From Tepidamorphaceae bacterium (GTDB lineage: Bacteria; Pseudomonadota; Alphaproteobacteria; Rhizobiales; JAKSCL01): 64,000 nucleotides of DNA. Both the position numbers and the translations under genes were made by a program. The notes under the pieces are model-generated. The model had not been told where the DNA came from and ran no database searches. It saw only the letters and a program-made list of their open reading frames with translations. This document shows, piece by piece, positions 16,232-25,238 of this stretch. Location: contig JANQPO010000019.1 in the NCBI GenBank assembly GCA_028289445.1, positions 202,838 through 266,837 on the forward strand, written 5' to 3'. Numbering within the stretch: the first letter of the stretch is position 1; the number at the start of each line of letters is the position of its first letter.

Positions 16232-17608
16232 TCAATAGGCGTGATCGCGAAAGAGCCGTGTGATGTCGCCCTTCCAGGGGCCGTTATAAAGATCCAGGAG
16301 GTCGCAGGCCGGTGTCTTGCCGGTGGCGACGCTGTCTTCGAGCGCAAACAGATAGCGCGTTTCGTCCTCGCCGGTGCCGTCAAGATTACGCCGGCGCGCA
16401 AGTCCCTCGCGGGCGATATCGACGGCCGCGTCGGCGATCTCCAATACGCCGCGGCCCGCGACATGCGCCGAGAAGCCCTTTGTCGACACATCCTCCCGCA
16501 ACGCAGCTAGGTCGTCGACCGACCAATCCTTGACCAGATCGTAGGCGGCGTCGAGGCAAGCTTTGTCGTAGACGATGCCGGTCCAAAACGCCGGCAGCGC
16601 GCAAAGCCGCCGCCAAGGACCACCGTCGGCACCGCGCATCTCAATGAACTGCTTCAGCCGAACCTCGGGAAACAGCGTGGTGAGATGATCCTCCCAATCG
16701 CCAAGGGTCGGCTCGACGCCTGGAAGCTCATCGCGCAAGGCGCCATCCAGATATTGCCGGAAAGTCACATGCGTGGCGCGATGGTAATGGCCGTTCCGCG
16801 TTACGAAATACATGGGCACGTCGAGGGCATAGTCGGCGTAGCGCTCATAGCCGAACCCATCCTCGAAGACGAACGGCAGTTGGCCCGTGCGGTCCGGATC
16901 GACATCGGTCCAGATCGCGGCACGCAGCGACAGATGACCGTTGGGTTTGCCCTCGGTAAAGGGTGAGTTGGCAAATAGCGCCGTCACGATCGGCTGGAGC
17001 GCGATCCCGACCCGCATGATCTTGACCATGTCGGCTTCCGACGCGAAGTCGAGATTGACCTGCACCGTGGCCGTGCGAAACATCATGTCGAGGCCACGCG
17101 ACCCCTTTTCCGGCATATAGGCGCGCATGATATTGTAGCGGCCCTTGGGCATGATCGGCGTGTCGGCGAGGGTCCAAAGTGGCGAGAAGCCCATGCCGAG
17201 AAAACCGATACCGATCGGTTCGGCAACGTCGCGCACCTGGGCCAGATGGGTGTGGACCTCAGAACAGGTCTGGTGCAGCGTCGCCAGCGGCGCGCCGGAC
17301 AACTCGAACTGTCCCCCCGGCTCCAGCGAGACCGAAGCACCGGTGTTCGGATCCTTTAGGCCGATGATGGTTTCGCCTTCCATGACCGGCGTCCAAACGA
17401 AACGATCGCGCAAACCTTCCAGCATCGCGCGCACGCCGGCTTCGCCCTCATAGGCGAGCGGTGACAGGTCCGCCGTGTGGAACCCGAATTTTTCGTGTTC
17501 GGTGCCAATCCGCCAGTCTTTGGAATCGGGCTTGGCGCCATCCTCCAGCCATTCGACGAGCTGGGCGTGGTTTTCGATCGGTGCTGTCGCCAAAGACGCC
17601 GTGGACAT
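16232..17608 (-). CDS. gshA: Glutamate--cysteine ligase
   Basis: First step of glutathione synthesis: ATP-dependent joining of glutamate and cysteine. 458 residues, of the plant/alphaproteobacterial (GCS2) type rather than the E. coli type. The ATP/glutamate region DWRIGTEHEKFGF (about residues 31-43) and SLEPGGQFELSGAP (about 94-107) are characteristic. Late conserved patches include EMRGADGGPW (about 323-332). A single gene with no gshB nearby. A weak TTGATC/GATCAA dyad overlaps its stop (16219-16235). Confidence 0.93.
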   Translation of the reverse strand: MSTASLATAPIENHAQLVEWLEDGAKPDSKDWRIGTEHEKFGFHTADLSPLAYEGEAGVRAMLEGLRDRFVWTPVMEGETIIGLKDPNTGASVSLEPGGQFELSGAPLATLHQTCSEVHTHLAQVRDVAEPIGIGFLGMGFSPLWTLADTPIMPKGRYNIMRAYMPEKGSRGLDMMFRTATVQVNLDFASEADMVKIMRVGIALQPIVTALFANSPFTEGKPNGHLSLRAAIWTDVDPDRTGQLPFVFEDGFGYERYADYALDVPMYFVTRNGHYHRATHVTFRQYLDGALRDELPGVEPTLGDWEDHLTTLFPEVRLKQFIEMRGADGGPWRRLCALPAFWTGIVYDKACLDAAYDLVKDWSVDDLAALREDVSTKGFSAHVAGRGVLEIADAAVDIAREGLARRRNLDGTGEDETRYLFALEDSVATGKTPACDLLDLYNGPWKGDITRLFRDHAY

Positions 17609-17701
17609 GATCGCCTCTCACGTGGTCCGGCATTCGGCGGCCGGAAAATCGGCGCGGACCCTAACGATGTGTCGGTGCATTAGCAATCGCCGACATTCGC
17701 C

Positions 17702-18391
17702 TCAAGCGCTCGTGATCAACGCCGGCAGCTCGTCGAGCGATGCGATGACCGCCTTCGGCTCGCCGGGTAGGCGTTCCGGCGGCAGACCGAACCTGTTCAG
17801 CCAGACGGTGCGAAAGCCATAGGCCGCCGATGCCCAAGCGTCCCAGCCATTGCAGGAGACGAACGCCATCTCCGACGCCCGAACACCGAACCGGCCCTCC
17901 GCCAGGGCGTAGACCACGCCGTCGGGCTTAAAGACGTGGGCATCGGCGACCGAGAGCACAGCATCGAGATGCGCGTCGGCGCCCGACGACGATACGGCGG
18001 CGCTCAGCATGTCCTTCGATCCGTTGGAGAGGATGCCGGTGCGCATCCCGGCCGCCTTCAGCCGTTCCAACGTCGAAATGGCATCGGGATAAGCGTCAAG
18101 CTCGAAGTAAAGGTCCAAAAGGCGCTTGCGCAAGTCCGGATCGGCGAGATCGAGGGCTTCCAGGGCATAGTCGAGTCCGTCCTGGGTGACCGTCCAGAAG
18201 TCGACATAGTGTCCCATCAGGCTGCGCAGCCAGGAATACTGCAACTGCTTCTCGCGCCACAATTTGCCAAGGGCGTCCGCCTTGGCGTCATCGCCCATCG
18301 TTTCGGCCGCCTTTGCCGTCGGTGCATGGATATCGAACAGTGTCCCATAGGCGTCGAACACCACCGCCTGAACTGGCCCGATCCCGGTCAT
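17702..18391 (-). CDS. Haloacid dehalogenase type II (L-2-haloacid dehalogenase-like)
   Basis: 229-residue HAD-superfamily enzyme. The nucleophile motif is VVFDAYGTLFD (Asp 13 expected to attack), as in type II dehalogenases. Motif II reads TGILSNGSKDM, the conserved Lys lies in FKPDGVVYALA, and the acidic motif is FVSCNGWDAWAS. This set is typical of 2-haloacid dehalogenases that invert configuration at C2, although physiological substrates are often unknown. Divergent from the nitrile hydratase operon (85-bp gap). Confidence 0.85.
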   Translation of the reverse strand: MTGIGPVQAVVFDAYGTLFDIHAPTAKAAETMGDDAKADALGKLWREKQLQYSWLRSLMGHYVDFWTVTQDGLDYALEALDLADPDLRKRLLDLYFELDAYPDAISTLERLKAAGMRTGILSNGSKDMLSAAVSSSGADAHLDAVLSVADAHVFKPDGVVYALAEGRFGVRASEMAFVSCNGWDAWASAAYGFRTVWLNRFGLPPERLPGEPKAVIASLDELPALITSA

Positions 18392-18476
18392 GGCTCCACC
18401 CCGTCTTCCGCCGCTTTTTTCTTGGTTGCTATAACGCTAAGCTCCCTGGGCCTGGATTGAAAGGGCAGCGGCTGAC

Positions 18477-19100
18477 ATGGCCCATCGTCACGACACCGAT
18501 CACGGATCGCATATGAGCGCGCTTGAAGCGCGGGTCAGGGCGCTTGAAACCGTCTTGACCGAGAAGGGCTACATTGATCCGGCGGCGCTCGATGTCATCA
18601 TCGACACCTATGAAACGAAGATCGGCCCGCGCAACGGCGCCAAAGTCGTTGCCAAGGCCTGGCTCGATCCGTCCTATCGCGATGCGCTTCAAGAGAATGC
18701 AACGGAGGCGATCGCTTCTCTCGGATTCACCGGACGCCAGGGCGAGCATATGGTGGCTCTGGAGAATGGCGATGGCGTTCACAACATGGTCGTGTGCACG
18801 CTGTGCTCCTGCTATCCCTGGCCGGTATTGGGCCTGCCGCCGGTCTGGTACAAATCAGCGCCCTACCGCGCCCGCGCCGTCCAGGACCCGCGCGGGGTTC
18901 TGGCCGATTTCGGCATCGCGCTGCCCGAAGAGACCGACATCCGCGTCTGGGATTCAACGGCCGAAATTCGCTATCTCGTCATCCCCGAACGGCCGGACGG
19001 GACGGAGGGTTGGAGCGAGGAACAGCTTGCCGCCCTGGTCACGCGCGATTCGATGATCGGCACCGGTCTGGCGCTTGCGCCGGAAGCGGCAGGCGCATGA
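18477..19100 (+). CDS. nthA: Nitrile hydratase alpha subunit, cobalt type
   Basis: Metal-carrying subunit that hydrates nitriles to amides. 207 residues. The metal-binding claw is VCTLCSC (Cys 107, Thr 108, Cys 110, Ser 111, Cys 112) followed by [10 protein letters not shown]. Thr in the second position marks the cobalt class, where the iron class has Ser. Two of the cysteines are post-translationally oxidised in known enzymes. An AAAGGG lies about 11 bp before the ATG. The gene overlaps the beta-subunit start by 4 bp. The His-rich N-terminus ([12 protein letters not shown]) is unremarkable for the family. Confidence 0.93.
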   Translation: MAHRHDTDHGSHMSALEARVRALETVLTEKGYIDPAALDVIIDTYETKIGPRNGAKVVAKAWLDPSYRDALQENATEAIASLGFTGRQGEHMVALENGDGVHNMVVCTLCSCYPWPVLGLPPVWYKSAPYRARAVQDPRGVLADFGIALPEETDIRVWDSTAEIRYLVIPERPDGTEGWSEEQLAALVTRDSMIGTGLALAPEAAGA

Positions 19101-19753
19101 AGGGCGCACAGGACCTGGGCGGCCGCCACGGCTTCGGGCCAGTGGTCCCGGAAGCCGACGAGCCGCCCTTTCATGCCGAGTGGGAGAAGCGTGCCCTTGC
19201 TCTGGTGGTTGCAATGGGGGCAACGGGATCATGGCCGCTTGATACATCGCGTCATGCGCGGGAGTCTCTGCCGCCGGCGGATTATCTGGCGTCCAGCTAT
19301 TACGAGATCTGGCTGGCCGGCCTTGAAAAGCTTCTGACTGAACATGGTTTGGCTACGGCGGACGAAATCGAGAGCGGCGCCGTGTCCGTTGCAGCAAAGC
19401 CAGTCGCGCGCGTGCTGGCCGGCGAGAATACGGCCAATGCACTTGCCTCCAGTGGGTCCTATGACCGACCGACGGATGCAAAGCCTCGCTTCTCAGTGAG
19501 CGACTCCGTGCAGACCCGTCTCACCAATCCGCCGACCCACACGCGGCTTCCGTCCTACGCCATGGGCCGCACCGGCTCGATTCACGCCGTGCACGGCTTT
19601 CACGTCTTCCCCGATGCGAACGCCCATGGCGGCGGCGAGGACCCGCAATGGCTCTATAGCGTCCGGTTCGCGGCAGAGGACCTTTGGGGTGCCGAGACGA
19701 CGGCCGCCGATGTCTTCATCGATCTGTGGGAGCCCTACCTTGAGCCAGCGTGA
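19097..19753 (+). CDS. nthB: Nitrile hydratase beta subunit
   Basis: 218-residue partner of the alpha subunit. It starts [16 protein letters not shown], the characteristic DLGGxHGFGPV opening of NHase beta chains. The C-terminal half carries the SH3-like beta barrel, with [26 protein letters not shown] split over residues 150-175. ATGA overlap with nthA shows translational coupling. The longer open frame back to 18794 lies out of frame within nthA and is not used. Confidence 0.93.
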   Translation: MKGAQDLGGRHGFGPVVPEADEPPFHAEWEKRALALVVAMGATGSWPLDTSRHARESLPPADYLASSYYEIWLAGLEKLLTEHGLATADEIESGAVSVAAKPVARVLAGENTANALASSGSYDRPTDAKPRFSVSDSVQTRLTNPPTHTRLPSYAMGRTGSIHAVHGFHVFPDANAHGGGEDPQWLYSVRFAAEDLWGAETTAADVFIDLWEPYLEPA

Positions 19754-20060
19754 CGCCGAGCGGGTATTCGCCGCGCCCTGGGAGGCGAAAGTCTTTGCGC
19801 TACAGCAGTCCCTCTTGGACGCGGGCGTATTCTCCGCGACGGAATGGGCGGAACGGCTCGGCGCCGAGATCGCCAAGGATGATTGCCGCGATGACGCGGA
19901 AGGGACCGCTTATTTCCGCTACTGGTTGAAGGCGCTGGAATGTCTGATTGCGGAAAAGGGCGTGGCATCGGCGGATAACCTTACCGGCCTCAGCGCGGAC
20001 TGGCTGGCCGCGGCCGCCCGCACGCCCCACGGCAAACCGATCGAACTGACCTTAAAATAG
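19740..20060 (+). CDS. Nitrile hydratase accessory/activator protein (P14K-like)
   Basis: About 106 residues, related to the N-terminal half of NHase beta chains (FAAPWEAKVFALQQSLLDAG, then FRYWLKALECLIAEKG). Proteins of this type in cobalt nitrile hydratase operons act as metallochaperones that exchange into the alpha subunit and insert cobalt. The start is taken as TTG at 19740, overlapping the nthB end by 14 bp, because GGGAG lies 7 bp upstream and the reading gives [17 protein letters not shown]. It ends 9 bp inside the convergent NicO gene. Confidence 0.85.
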   Translation: MSQRDAERVFAAPWEAKVFALQQSLLDAGVFSATEWAERLGAEIAKDDCRDDAEGTAYFRYWLKALECLIAEKGVASADNLTGLSADWLAAAARTPHGKPIELTLK

Positions 20061-21032
20061 CGCGGGCCGCGGGCCGAAACTACCGATCAGGAGCACCAAG
20101 CCGAAGCCGAAGATCAGAAAAGCGCCAAGACCCTCGATCGCGCGCTGAACCGTCTCGGCTCTTCCCTGGTCGCCGGCGGCAAGCCGCATCACCAGGGTCC
20201 GCCCGCCGACGGCACCCAGCACGATAGCGGACACTGTGATCGCCGTGCCGAGGCTGATCGCGAAGACGGAGAGCGCCCCGGTCCAGACCATGTTCTGCGA
20301 CAGGGCGAAAATGAGCACGATAATCGCGCCGGAACACGGCCGCATTCCAATGGACGCGACGAGGCTTGCTGCCTGGCCGAATGGGATGCGCCCCTCCATC
20401 GCCTGCGCCTCAGGTAGGTGGGCATGGCCGCAGTCCGCGCCGTGCACATGATCGTGGGCGTGATCATTGGCATGGTTCGCCGGCGCGATGATTGGCTGCA
20501 CGACCTTGCGCCATAGCATCCAAAGGCCGAACAGGGTCAGGATCGCGAAACTGATCCGCTCCAGCGTCCACACGCTTTCCGAAATCCGTGCGCCCGTCGC
20601 ATTGAGAGCGACGGCAAGGACACCGACGGCGATGAGTGCCGTGACGCCTTGGACGAGGCTCGACACCAGCGCCAAAAGCGCCCCACGCCGCGCCGCCGCG
20701 CGGCTGGCCAGCATATAGGATCCGAGCACCGCCTTACCGTGGCCCGGGCCGGCAGCATGGAGGATCCCATAGAGAAAACTCGCAGCCACAAGCCACACGC
20801 CCGCCATCGGCGACTCGCGAAACGCCACCAGGGCATCGATCAAAAGCTTGTAGAAGGCCGACTGCTGCGCCGCGACCCAGGCGGCAAAGCCCGTGGGCGT
20901 CGGCGCTTGCGCGGCATTCGGATCAGGACGCAAGAGCGTCGCTTGAGCAAGCGCCTCTCCGGCACCGGCAATCAAGAGAATGAAAATGGCAGCCGCGACA
21001 AGCGGGCCGGCTATCCCGCGCCTTGTGCGCAC
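20052..21032 (-). CDS. NicO-family nickel/cobalt transporter
   Basis: 326-residue inner-membrane protein with about seven hydrophobic segments and a His/Asp-rich cytoplasmic loop at about residues 188-208 (HANDHAHDHVHGADCGHAH), a hallmark of nickel/cobalt transporters. The N-terminal helix and AGPGHGKAVLGSYMLASR (about 92-109) fit the RcnA/NicO type. The start is GTG at 21032. It overlaps the upstream DUF1007 gene by 22 bp and is convergent with the cobalt-type nitrile hydratase operon, which suggests metal homeostasis for that enzyme. Direction of transport (uptake or efflux) cannot be decided from sequence. Confidence 0.85.
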   Translation of the reverse strand: MRTRRGIAGPLVAAAIFILLIAGAGEALAQATLLRPDPNAAQAPTPTGFAAWVAAQQSAFYKLLIDALVAFRESPMAGVWLVAASFLYGILHAAGPGHGKAVLGSYMLASRAAARRGALLALVSSLVQGVTALIAVGVLAVALNATGARISESVWTLERISFAILTLFGLWMLWRKVVQPIIAPANHANDHAHDHVHGADCGHAHLPEAQAMEGRIPFGQAASLVASIGMRPCSGAIIVLIFALSQNMVWTGALSVFAISLGTAITVSAIVLGAVGGRTLVMRLAAGDQGRAETVQRAIEGLGAFLIFGFGLVLLIGSFGPRPALF

Positions 21033-21673
21033 GTCAGCTTGATCTCCTCGGCGAACTGCGAGGCGAAATTGTCCAACTCGTCGATCGCAGCCAGGAAGTC
21101 ATCGGAGAAATCGGTGGTCGAATCGAGCTTGTTCTCGCCGACCGTGACATGCTCCATCGTGCAGGCGCCGTTGCCGCCGGCGAAAGTTGCCGGCTCTTCC
21201 TTGTCGAGGAAGAACGCCACGAAAATGGTCGGATCATAGACCTGCATGGTGGCCGGCTGCTCGGTAATCGACAGGGTTTCGACCAAAGGCAGTGTGAAGT
21301 TCAGCGTGAGTTGCACGCCGTCATAGTCGAGCCAGTAGTTGATCGGCTCGTTGAATACGACCTCGGTTCCACCGGATTCGACGAAGGTGAAAAACTCATA
21401 CTCTGCAAGCGATTCGACGTTCACTTGCGCCAGTTCGGCCAGTTCCTCGCGGGAATATTCGCCGTCGCCGTTCTCGTCGAGACCTTGCAGCGCGTAGGCG
21501 GAAAAGGCCGGGTCGAACGTCCATTTGTGACGGACCGCGGTGAGACTGCGCGTCTCATCCATCACGAACTCGGACCGGCTATCGATGAACACATGTGGGT
21601 GCGCGAGCGCTGGCACAGCGACGCCGAGCGCAAGACCGGCGCCGACGAGCGACGAAAGAAGACGATTCGACAC
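21011..21673 (-). CDS. DUF1007 periplasmic protein
   Basis: About 220 residues, exported by a signal peptide with cleavage expected after ALA (VGAGLALGVAVPALA then HPHVFIDSR). The mature N-terminus HPHVFID is the DUF1007 hallmark. A central DENGDGEYSREE (about 83-94) looks like an EF-hand-type calcium loop. I chose GTG at 21673 because AAAGGGG lies 6 bp upstream and the signal peptide then starts correctly. ATG at 21691 is the alternative. It is coupled to the NicO transporter, and DUF1007-NicO pairs recur in bacteria as metal transport units. Role unproven. Confidence 0.82.
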   Translation of the reverse strand: MSNRLLSSLVGAGLALGVAVPALAHPHVFIDSRSEFVMDETRSLTAVRHKWTFDPAFSAYALQGLDENGDGEYSREELAELAQVNVESLAEYEFFTFVESGGTEVVFNEPINYWLDYDGVQLTLNFTLPLVETLSITEQPATMQVYDPTIFVAFFLDKEEPATFAGGNGACTMEHVTVGENKLDSTTDFSDDFLAAIDELDNFASQFAEEIKLTCAQGAG

Positions 21674-21752
21674 GCAATGCCCCTTTGCCATTTCAGCGAG
21701 ACTTGCCTCCAGAAGATGGAGAATTCGTGACCAAATGCCAAGGCTTGGGCAA

Positions 21753-22586
21753 TCAGCCGATCCAATCGCTGGTTTTCGCCCGTACGGCAGCCGCGTCCAG
21801 GCGCCGCCGTCCAGTGGCCAGACCCGCCTCACGCGCCAGGCCGACCAGCTCAGATGTGGTGTTGGCGACCTGTCCGTCCGGCATCATCATGTTGTTCTCA
21901 AAGCCGACCCGTATGTCGCCGCCACGCAAGAGCGCCTGTTTGACGCAGGCCGCTTCGCCACGTCCGAACGCGCAAACCGCCCAGCGATGGGGCGGGGCAT
22001 CCGCCATGGCGGCCAGAAACGGATCGAGGTCCGCCGGCGCGCTGATCTGGCCGGGCGTATAGCGGCCCAAGACATAAAGACAATAGGGGTGAGCGAAAGG
22101 GATGTGAGCGGCATTCATCATTGCCTTGAAACGCTCGGTGTCGGCGGCGTCATAAAGGATGAACTGTGGCCACACGCCTTCGTCCTTCATCCAGCGAAAG
22201 AATGCGAACGCGACGGCTTCGTCGTCGGGTGACGGGCAGATCTCCCGTAGCGCAATGGAAGCCGCTTCCGGCTTAACCGCCTTGATCGTCGCGATTTGTT
22301 CATCGGGCGTGTACTGGTCCATCGCCTCGCTGGTGATCTGGACAATCACCCGATCCCCGGCCAGGTCCCGGATCGCCGCGATGGCTTCCCGATACCGCCC
22401 GGGATCAAGAGAATGCCCCCCGGCCTCGTCTCGAACATGAATGTGGACAACGGCCGCACCTGCAGCCGCGCAGCGCTTGGCCTCGGCTGCGATCTCATCC
22501 GGGGTGATCGGTAAGTTCGGATGATCGAGCTTGGTCTTGCGCGCACCATTGGGAGCCGCCATCACGATGAGGTCCGAATCCGTCAT
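21753..22586 (-). CDS. BKACE-family beta-keto acid cleavage enzyme (DUF849)
   Basis: 277-residue TIM-barrel enzyme of the 3-keto-5-aminohexanoate cleavage family. These zinc enzymes condense a beta-keto acid with acetyl-CoA and cleave it. Metal-site motif HIHVRDEAGGHSLDP (about residues 48-62) and VGFENNMMMPDG (about 230-241) are family features. I chose ATG at 22586, preceded by GGGGAGAAA, over the 10-residue longer form. No CoA transferase, dehydrogenase or other pathway gene adjoins it, so the beta-keto acid substrate is open. Confidence 0.88.
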   Translation of the reverse strand: MTDSDLIVMAAPNGARKTKLDHPNLPITPDEIAAEAKRCAAAGAAVVHIHVRDEAGGHSLDPGRYREAIAAIRDLAGDRVIVQITSEAMDQYTPDEQIATIKAVKPEAASIALREICPSPDDEAVAFAFFRWMKDEGVWPQFILYDAADTERFKAMMNAAHIPFAHPYCLYVLGRYTPGQISAPADLDPFLAAMADAPPHRWAVCAFGRGEAACVKQALLRGGDIRVGFENNMMMPDGQVANTTSELVGLAREAGLATGRRRLDAAAVRAKTSDWIG

Positions 22587-22708
22587 TTTCTCCCCGATTT
22601 CCGTGACTTGCCGCAACGCGAAACATGACAGCGCCCGGTCGCGCGGCTACAACTGTGTCGAAATGATGACGCGCGGAGCGGCGCCGCGCAACGCAGGATG
22701 ACATATCG

Positions 22709-24460
22709 ATGAAGCGTCTTCGCCCCCTCTTGCTTGCCGGATTCGCCGCTTTAATGCTGAATCTTCCGGCTTCCGCCCAGGTCTCGCAGGCCGAACCGGA
22801 AGCCGCGACCGGGGCACAATCCGTCCGTCCATCCATCACTGGCACGACCCACATGGCCGTGACCGCGCATCCGGCCGCCAGCGAGGCGGCGCGGGATATC
22901 TTGCGCGCCGGCGGCAGCGCCATCGACGCCGCAATCGCCGCGCAAATGGTGCTGACCCTCGTCGAACCGCAGTCCTCCGGCATCGGCGGCGGCGCCTTCA
23001 TTCTCCATTTCGAGGGCGAGAACCGGCTGGTCACAACCTATGACGGCCGTGAAACTGCGCCGAAACTGACGACAGAGAATCGGTTTCTGGACGATGCCGG
23101 GACTCCGCTGCCTTGGCCCGAAGCCGTTTTCAGCGGCTTATCGGTCGGCGTGCCCGGTGTGTTGGCGGCGCTTGAATTGGCGCACCAAAATCACGGAAAA
23201 TTGCCGTGGGCCGATCTCTTTCAGCCGGCCATCCGACTGGCCCGATCAGGCTTCGCGGTTGGACCGCGCCTCAATGGGCTCTTGACCCGCATGGGTGCGG
23301 ACGCGTTCTTTCCGGCCGCACGCGCTTACTTCTTCGATGAGGCCGGCGCGCCCTGGTCCGTCGGCCATGTCCTTCAGAACTCCGACCTCGCCGACACTTT
23401 GGAACGGATCGCCAACGAAGGGCCGGATGCCTTTTATCTGGGCGGGATTGCGCGCGACATCGTATCCGCCGTTCAAAACACCGAGCGCTTGCCGGGCGAC
23501 ATGACGCTGATCGACCTTGCAGATTATGTCGCTAAGGTCCGCGATCCGGTGTGCAGCCGCTATCGTCGCCGCACCGTGTGCGGCATGGGTCCGCCGTCGT
23601 CCGGCGGTCTGGCCGTCGGGCAGACGCTCGCACTCCTCGACGGGCGTTGGATCGGTCCGACGATGTCGGACACCGCGCTTCACCGGATCGCCGAGGCGGA
23701 GAAGCTCGCCTTCGCCGACCGCAATCGCTATGTCGGCGACAGCGATTTTGTCGCCGTGCCGGCCAAGGGCATGCTCGACCGGGCGTACATCGCAAGCCGA
23801 CGCGCCTTGATCGATCCGGATCGCGCGATGGAGAAGGCGGAGCCCGGCGAGCCGCCGGCGATCGAACCAGTGGTGAACGGTGCCGATGCCAGCCGCGAAA
23901 ACCCCGGCACCAGTCATATCTCGATCGTCGACGCCAACGGCAACGCCGTGTCGATGACGACGACAATTGAGTCAGCGTTCGGCGCCCGGTTGATGGTGCG
24001 GGGCTTCCTCTTGAACAACGAGTTGACCGATTTTTCCTTCCGGCCTGAGGACGACGCGGGTCGGCCCATCGCCAACCGTGTGGAGCCCGGTAAACGGCCG
24101 CGCTCGTCGATGGCGCCGACACTCGTTTTCGCCGAAAGCGGCGCGTTGGAGTTGGTGCTCGGCTCGCCGGGCGGCAGCCGGATCATTCCTTATGTCGTCA
24201 AAGGGATCGTGGGCGCGATCGATTGGCGGCTCGATGCCCAGGCCGTCGCCGACCTCCCGAATTTCGGCAGTCGCAATGGACCGTTCGAGATCGAAGAGGG
24301 TCATGAAGGCTCCGCGTTCATCCCGCGCCTGGAGCAACGCGGGCACACGATCCGCGTGGGCGCCATGACCAGCGGCTTGAACATCATCAAGGTGAAACCG
24401 AACGGTACGCTTGAGGGCGGTAGCGATCCGAGACGGGAAGGTGTGGCGCTGGCGGATTAG
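22709..24460 (+). CDS. ggt: Gamma-glutamyltransferase
   Basis: Periplasmic enzyme that hydrolyses or transfers the gamma-glutamyl group of glutathione. 583 residues, with a signal peptide (about 1-23, ending ASA) and a precursor that self-cleaves before the nucleophile Thr 401 in NPGTSHIS, giving large and small subunits. GSPGGSRI near residue 490 is the conserved oxyanion/substrate region. It is a different route from gshA (glutathione breakdown versus synthesis) and is not in an operon with it. The last 4 bp overlap the convergent deoD. Confidence 0.93.
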   Translation: MKRLRPLLLAGFAALMLNLPASAQVSQAEPEAATGAQSVRPSITGTTHMAVTAHPAASEAARDILRAGGSAIDAAIAAQMVLTLVEPQSSGIGGGAFILHFEGENRLVTTYDGRETAPKLTTENRFLDDAGTPLPWPEAVFSGLSVGVPGVLAALELAHQNHGKLPWADLFQPAIRLARSGFAVGPRLNGLLTRMGADAFFPAARAYFFDEAGAPWSVGHVLQNSDLADTLERIANEGPDAFYLGGIARDIVSAVQNTERLPGDMTLIDLADYVAKVRDPVCSRYRRRTVCGMGPPSSGGLAVGQTLALLDGRWIGPTMSDTALHRIAEAEKLAFADRNRYVGDSDFVAVPAKGMLDRAYIASRRALIDPDRAMEKAEPGEPPAIEPVVNGADASRENPGTSHISIVDANGNAVSMTTTIESAFGARLMVRGFLLNNELTDFSFRPEDDAGRPIANRVEPGKRPRSSMAPTLVFAESGALELVLGSPGGSRIIPYVVKGIVGAIDWRLDAQAVADLPNFGSRNGPFEIEEGHEGSAFIPRLEQRGHTIRVGAMTSGLNIIKVKPNGTLEGGSDPRREGVALAD

Positions 24461-25164
24461 TGGCTAAACGCCGCTTCCAGCGCGATTTCGACCATCTCGC
24501 CGAAACTGCGCTCTCGGTCGGCGGCCGGTAACTCTTCGCCGGTCGTCAGGTGGTCGGAAACCGTAACGACAGCCAGCGCCCGACAGCCGTGGCGGGCCGC
24601 GAGGGTGTAGAGTTCCGCGGCCTCCATTTCGACGGCTAGCGTTCCGTGGCGGACAAGTTGCTCCATCAGATCCGGGCGCTCGTCGTAGAACGTATCACCG
24701 GAGTAGATGCCGCCGACATGAACGGCCGTGCCCCTGGCCTCCGCCGCCGCGACAGCCGCTCGTAACAGACCCCAATCGGCCGCCGGCGCGAAGTTCAGTT
24801 CTCGCATAATGCCGCGGCTGGGAGTCGAGATGGACGAGGCCGTCATGGCAATCACGATGTCGCGCAGCGCCACCTGCGGCGCCATCCCGCCGCAGGACCC
24901 GATGCGGATCAAGGTCCGGGCGCCGAAATCCTTGATCAGCTCGTTGACGTAGATCGACAGCGACGGCATGCCCATGCCGGTGCCGTGAACCGTGACCGGA
25001 TGACCACGCCAGGCGCCGGTATAGCCGAGCATGCCGCGTACCTCGTTAACGAGGCGCGGTTCGTCCAGAAACGTCTCCGCCGCCCAGCGGGCACGATAGG
25101 GATCGCCGGGCAGGAGAACCGTCTCGGCGATGTCGCCCGGCTGCGCGCCGATGTGGATGGACAT
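24457..25164 (-). CDS. deoD: Purine nucleoside phosphorylase, DeoD type
   Basis: 235-residue hexameric-type phosphorylase releasing purine bases and (deoxy)ribose 1-phosphate. [22 protein letters not shown] is the N-terminal signature (phosphate site), GSCGG (about residue 88) binds phosphate, VEMEAAELY (about 178) the ribose, and [11 protein letters not shown] holds the catalytic Asp (about 203). Length agrees with the family. Located after the photolyase on the same strand with a 74-bp gap, probably transcribed on its own. Confidence 0.93.
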   Translation of the reverse strand: MSIHIGAQPGDIAETVLLPGDPYRARWAAETFLDEPRLVNEVRGMLGYTGAWRGHPVTVHGTGMGMPSLSIYVNELIKDFGARTLIRIGSCGGMAPQVALRDIVIAMTASSISTPSRGIMRELNFAPAADWGLLRAAVAAAEARGTAVHVGGIYSGDTFYDERPDLMEQLVRHGTLAVEMEAAELYTLAARHGCRALAVVTVSDHLTTGEELPAADRERSFGEMVEIALEAAFSH

Positions 25165-25238
25165 TGCGGTACCCCCTCAATCGTCTCGCGAATTGTGCGC
25201 CCAAAGCCTGCGGCCGGACAAGATGTGCGATGCAATCG

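Noticed and set aside
16219..16235. TTGATC/GATCAA dyad at the gshA stop
   Set aside because: Short and overlapping the coding end, with no T-run. Likely chance.
17670..17695. TGTCGG/CCGACA hairpin after the HAD gene
   Set aside because: Six-bp arms with a 14-nt loop and no U-tract, too weak to call a terminator.
21674..21752. Possible cobalamin riboswitch upstream of the DUF1007-NicO pair
   Set aside because: The gap between the BKACE stop and the DUF1007 start is under 80 bp, too short for a cobalamin aptamer, and no conserved box was seen.
21674..21832. Long N-terminal extension of the DUF1007 protein
   Set aside because: It would bury the signal peptide. The GTG at 21673 has AAAGGGG 6 bp upstream and yields a proper signal sequence.
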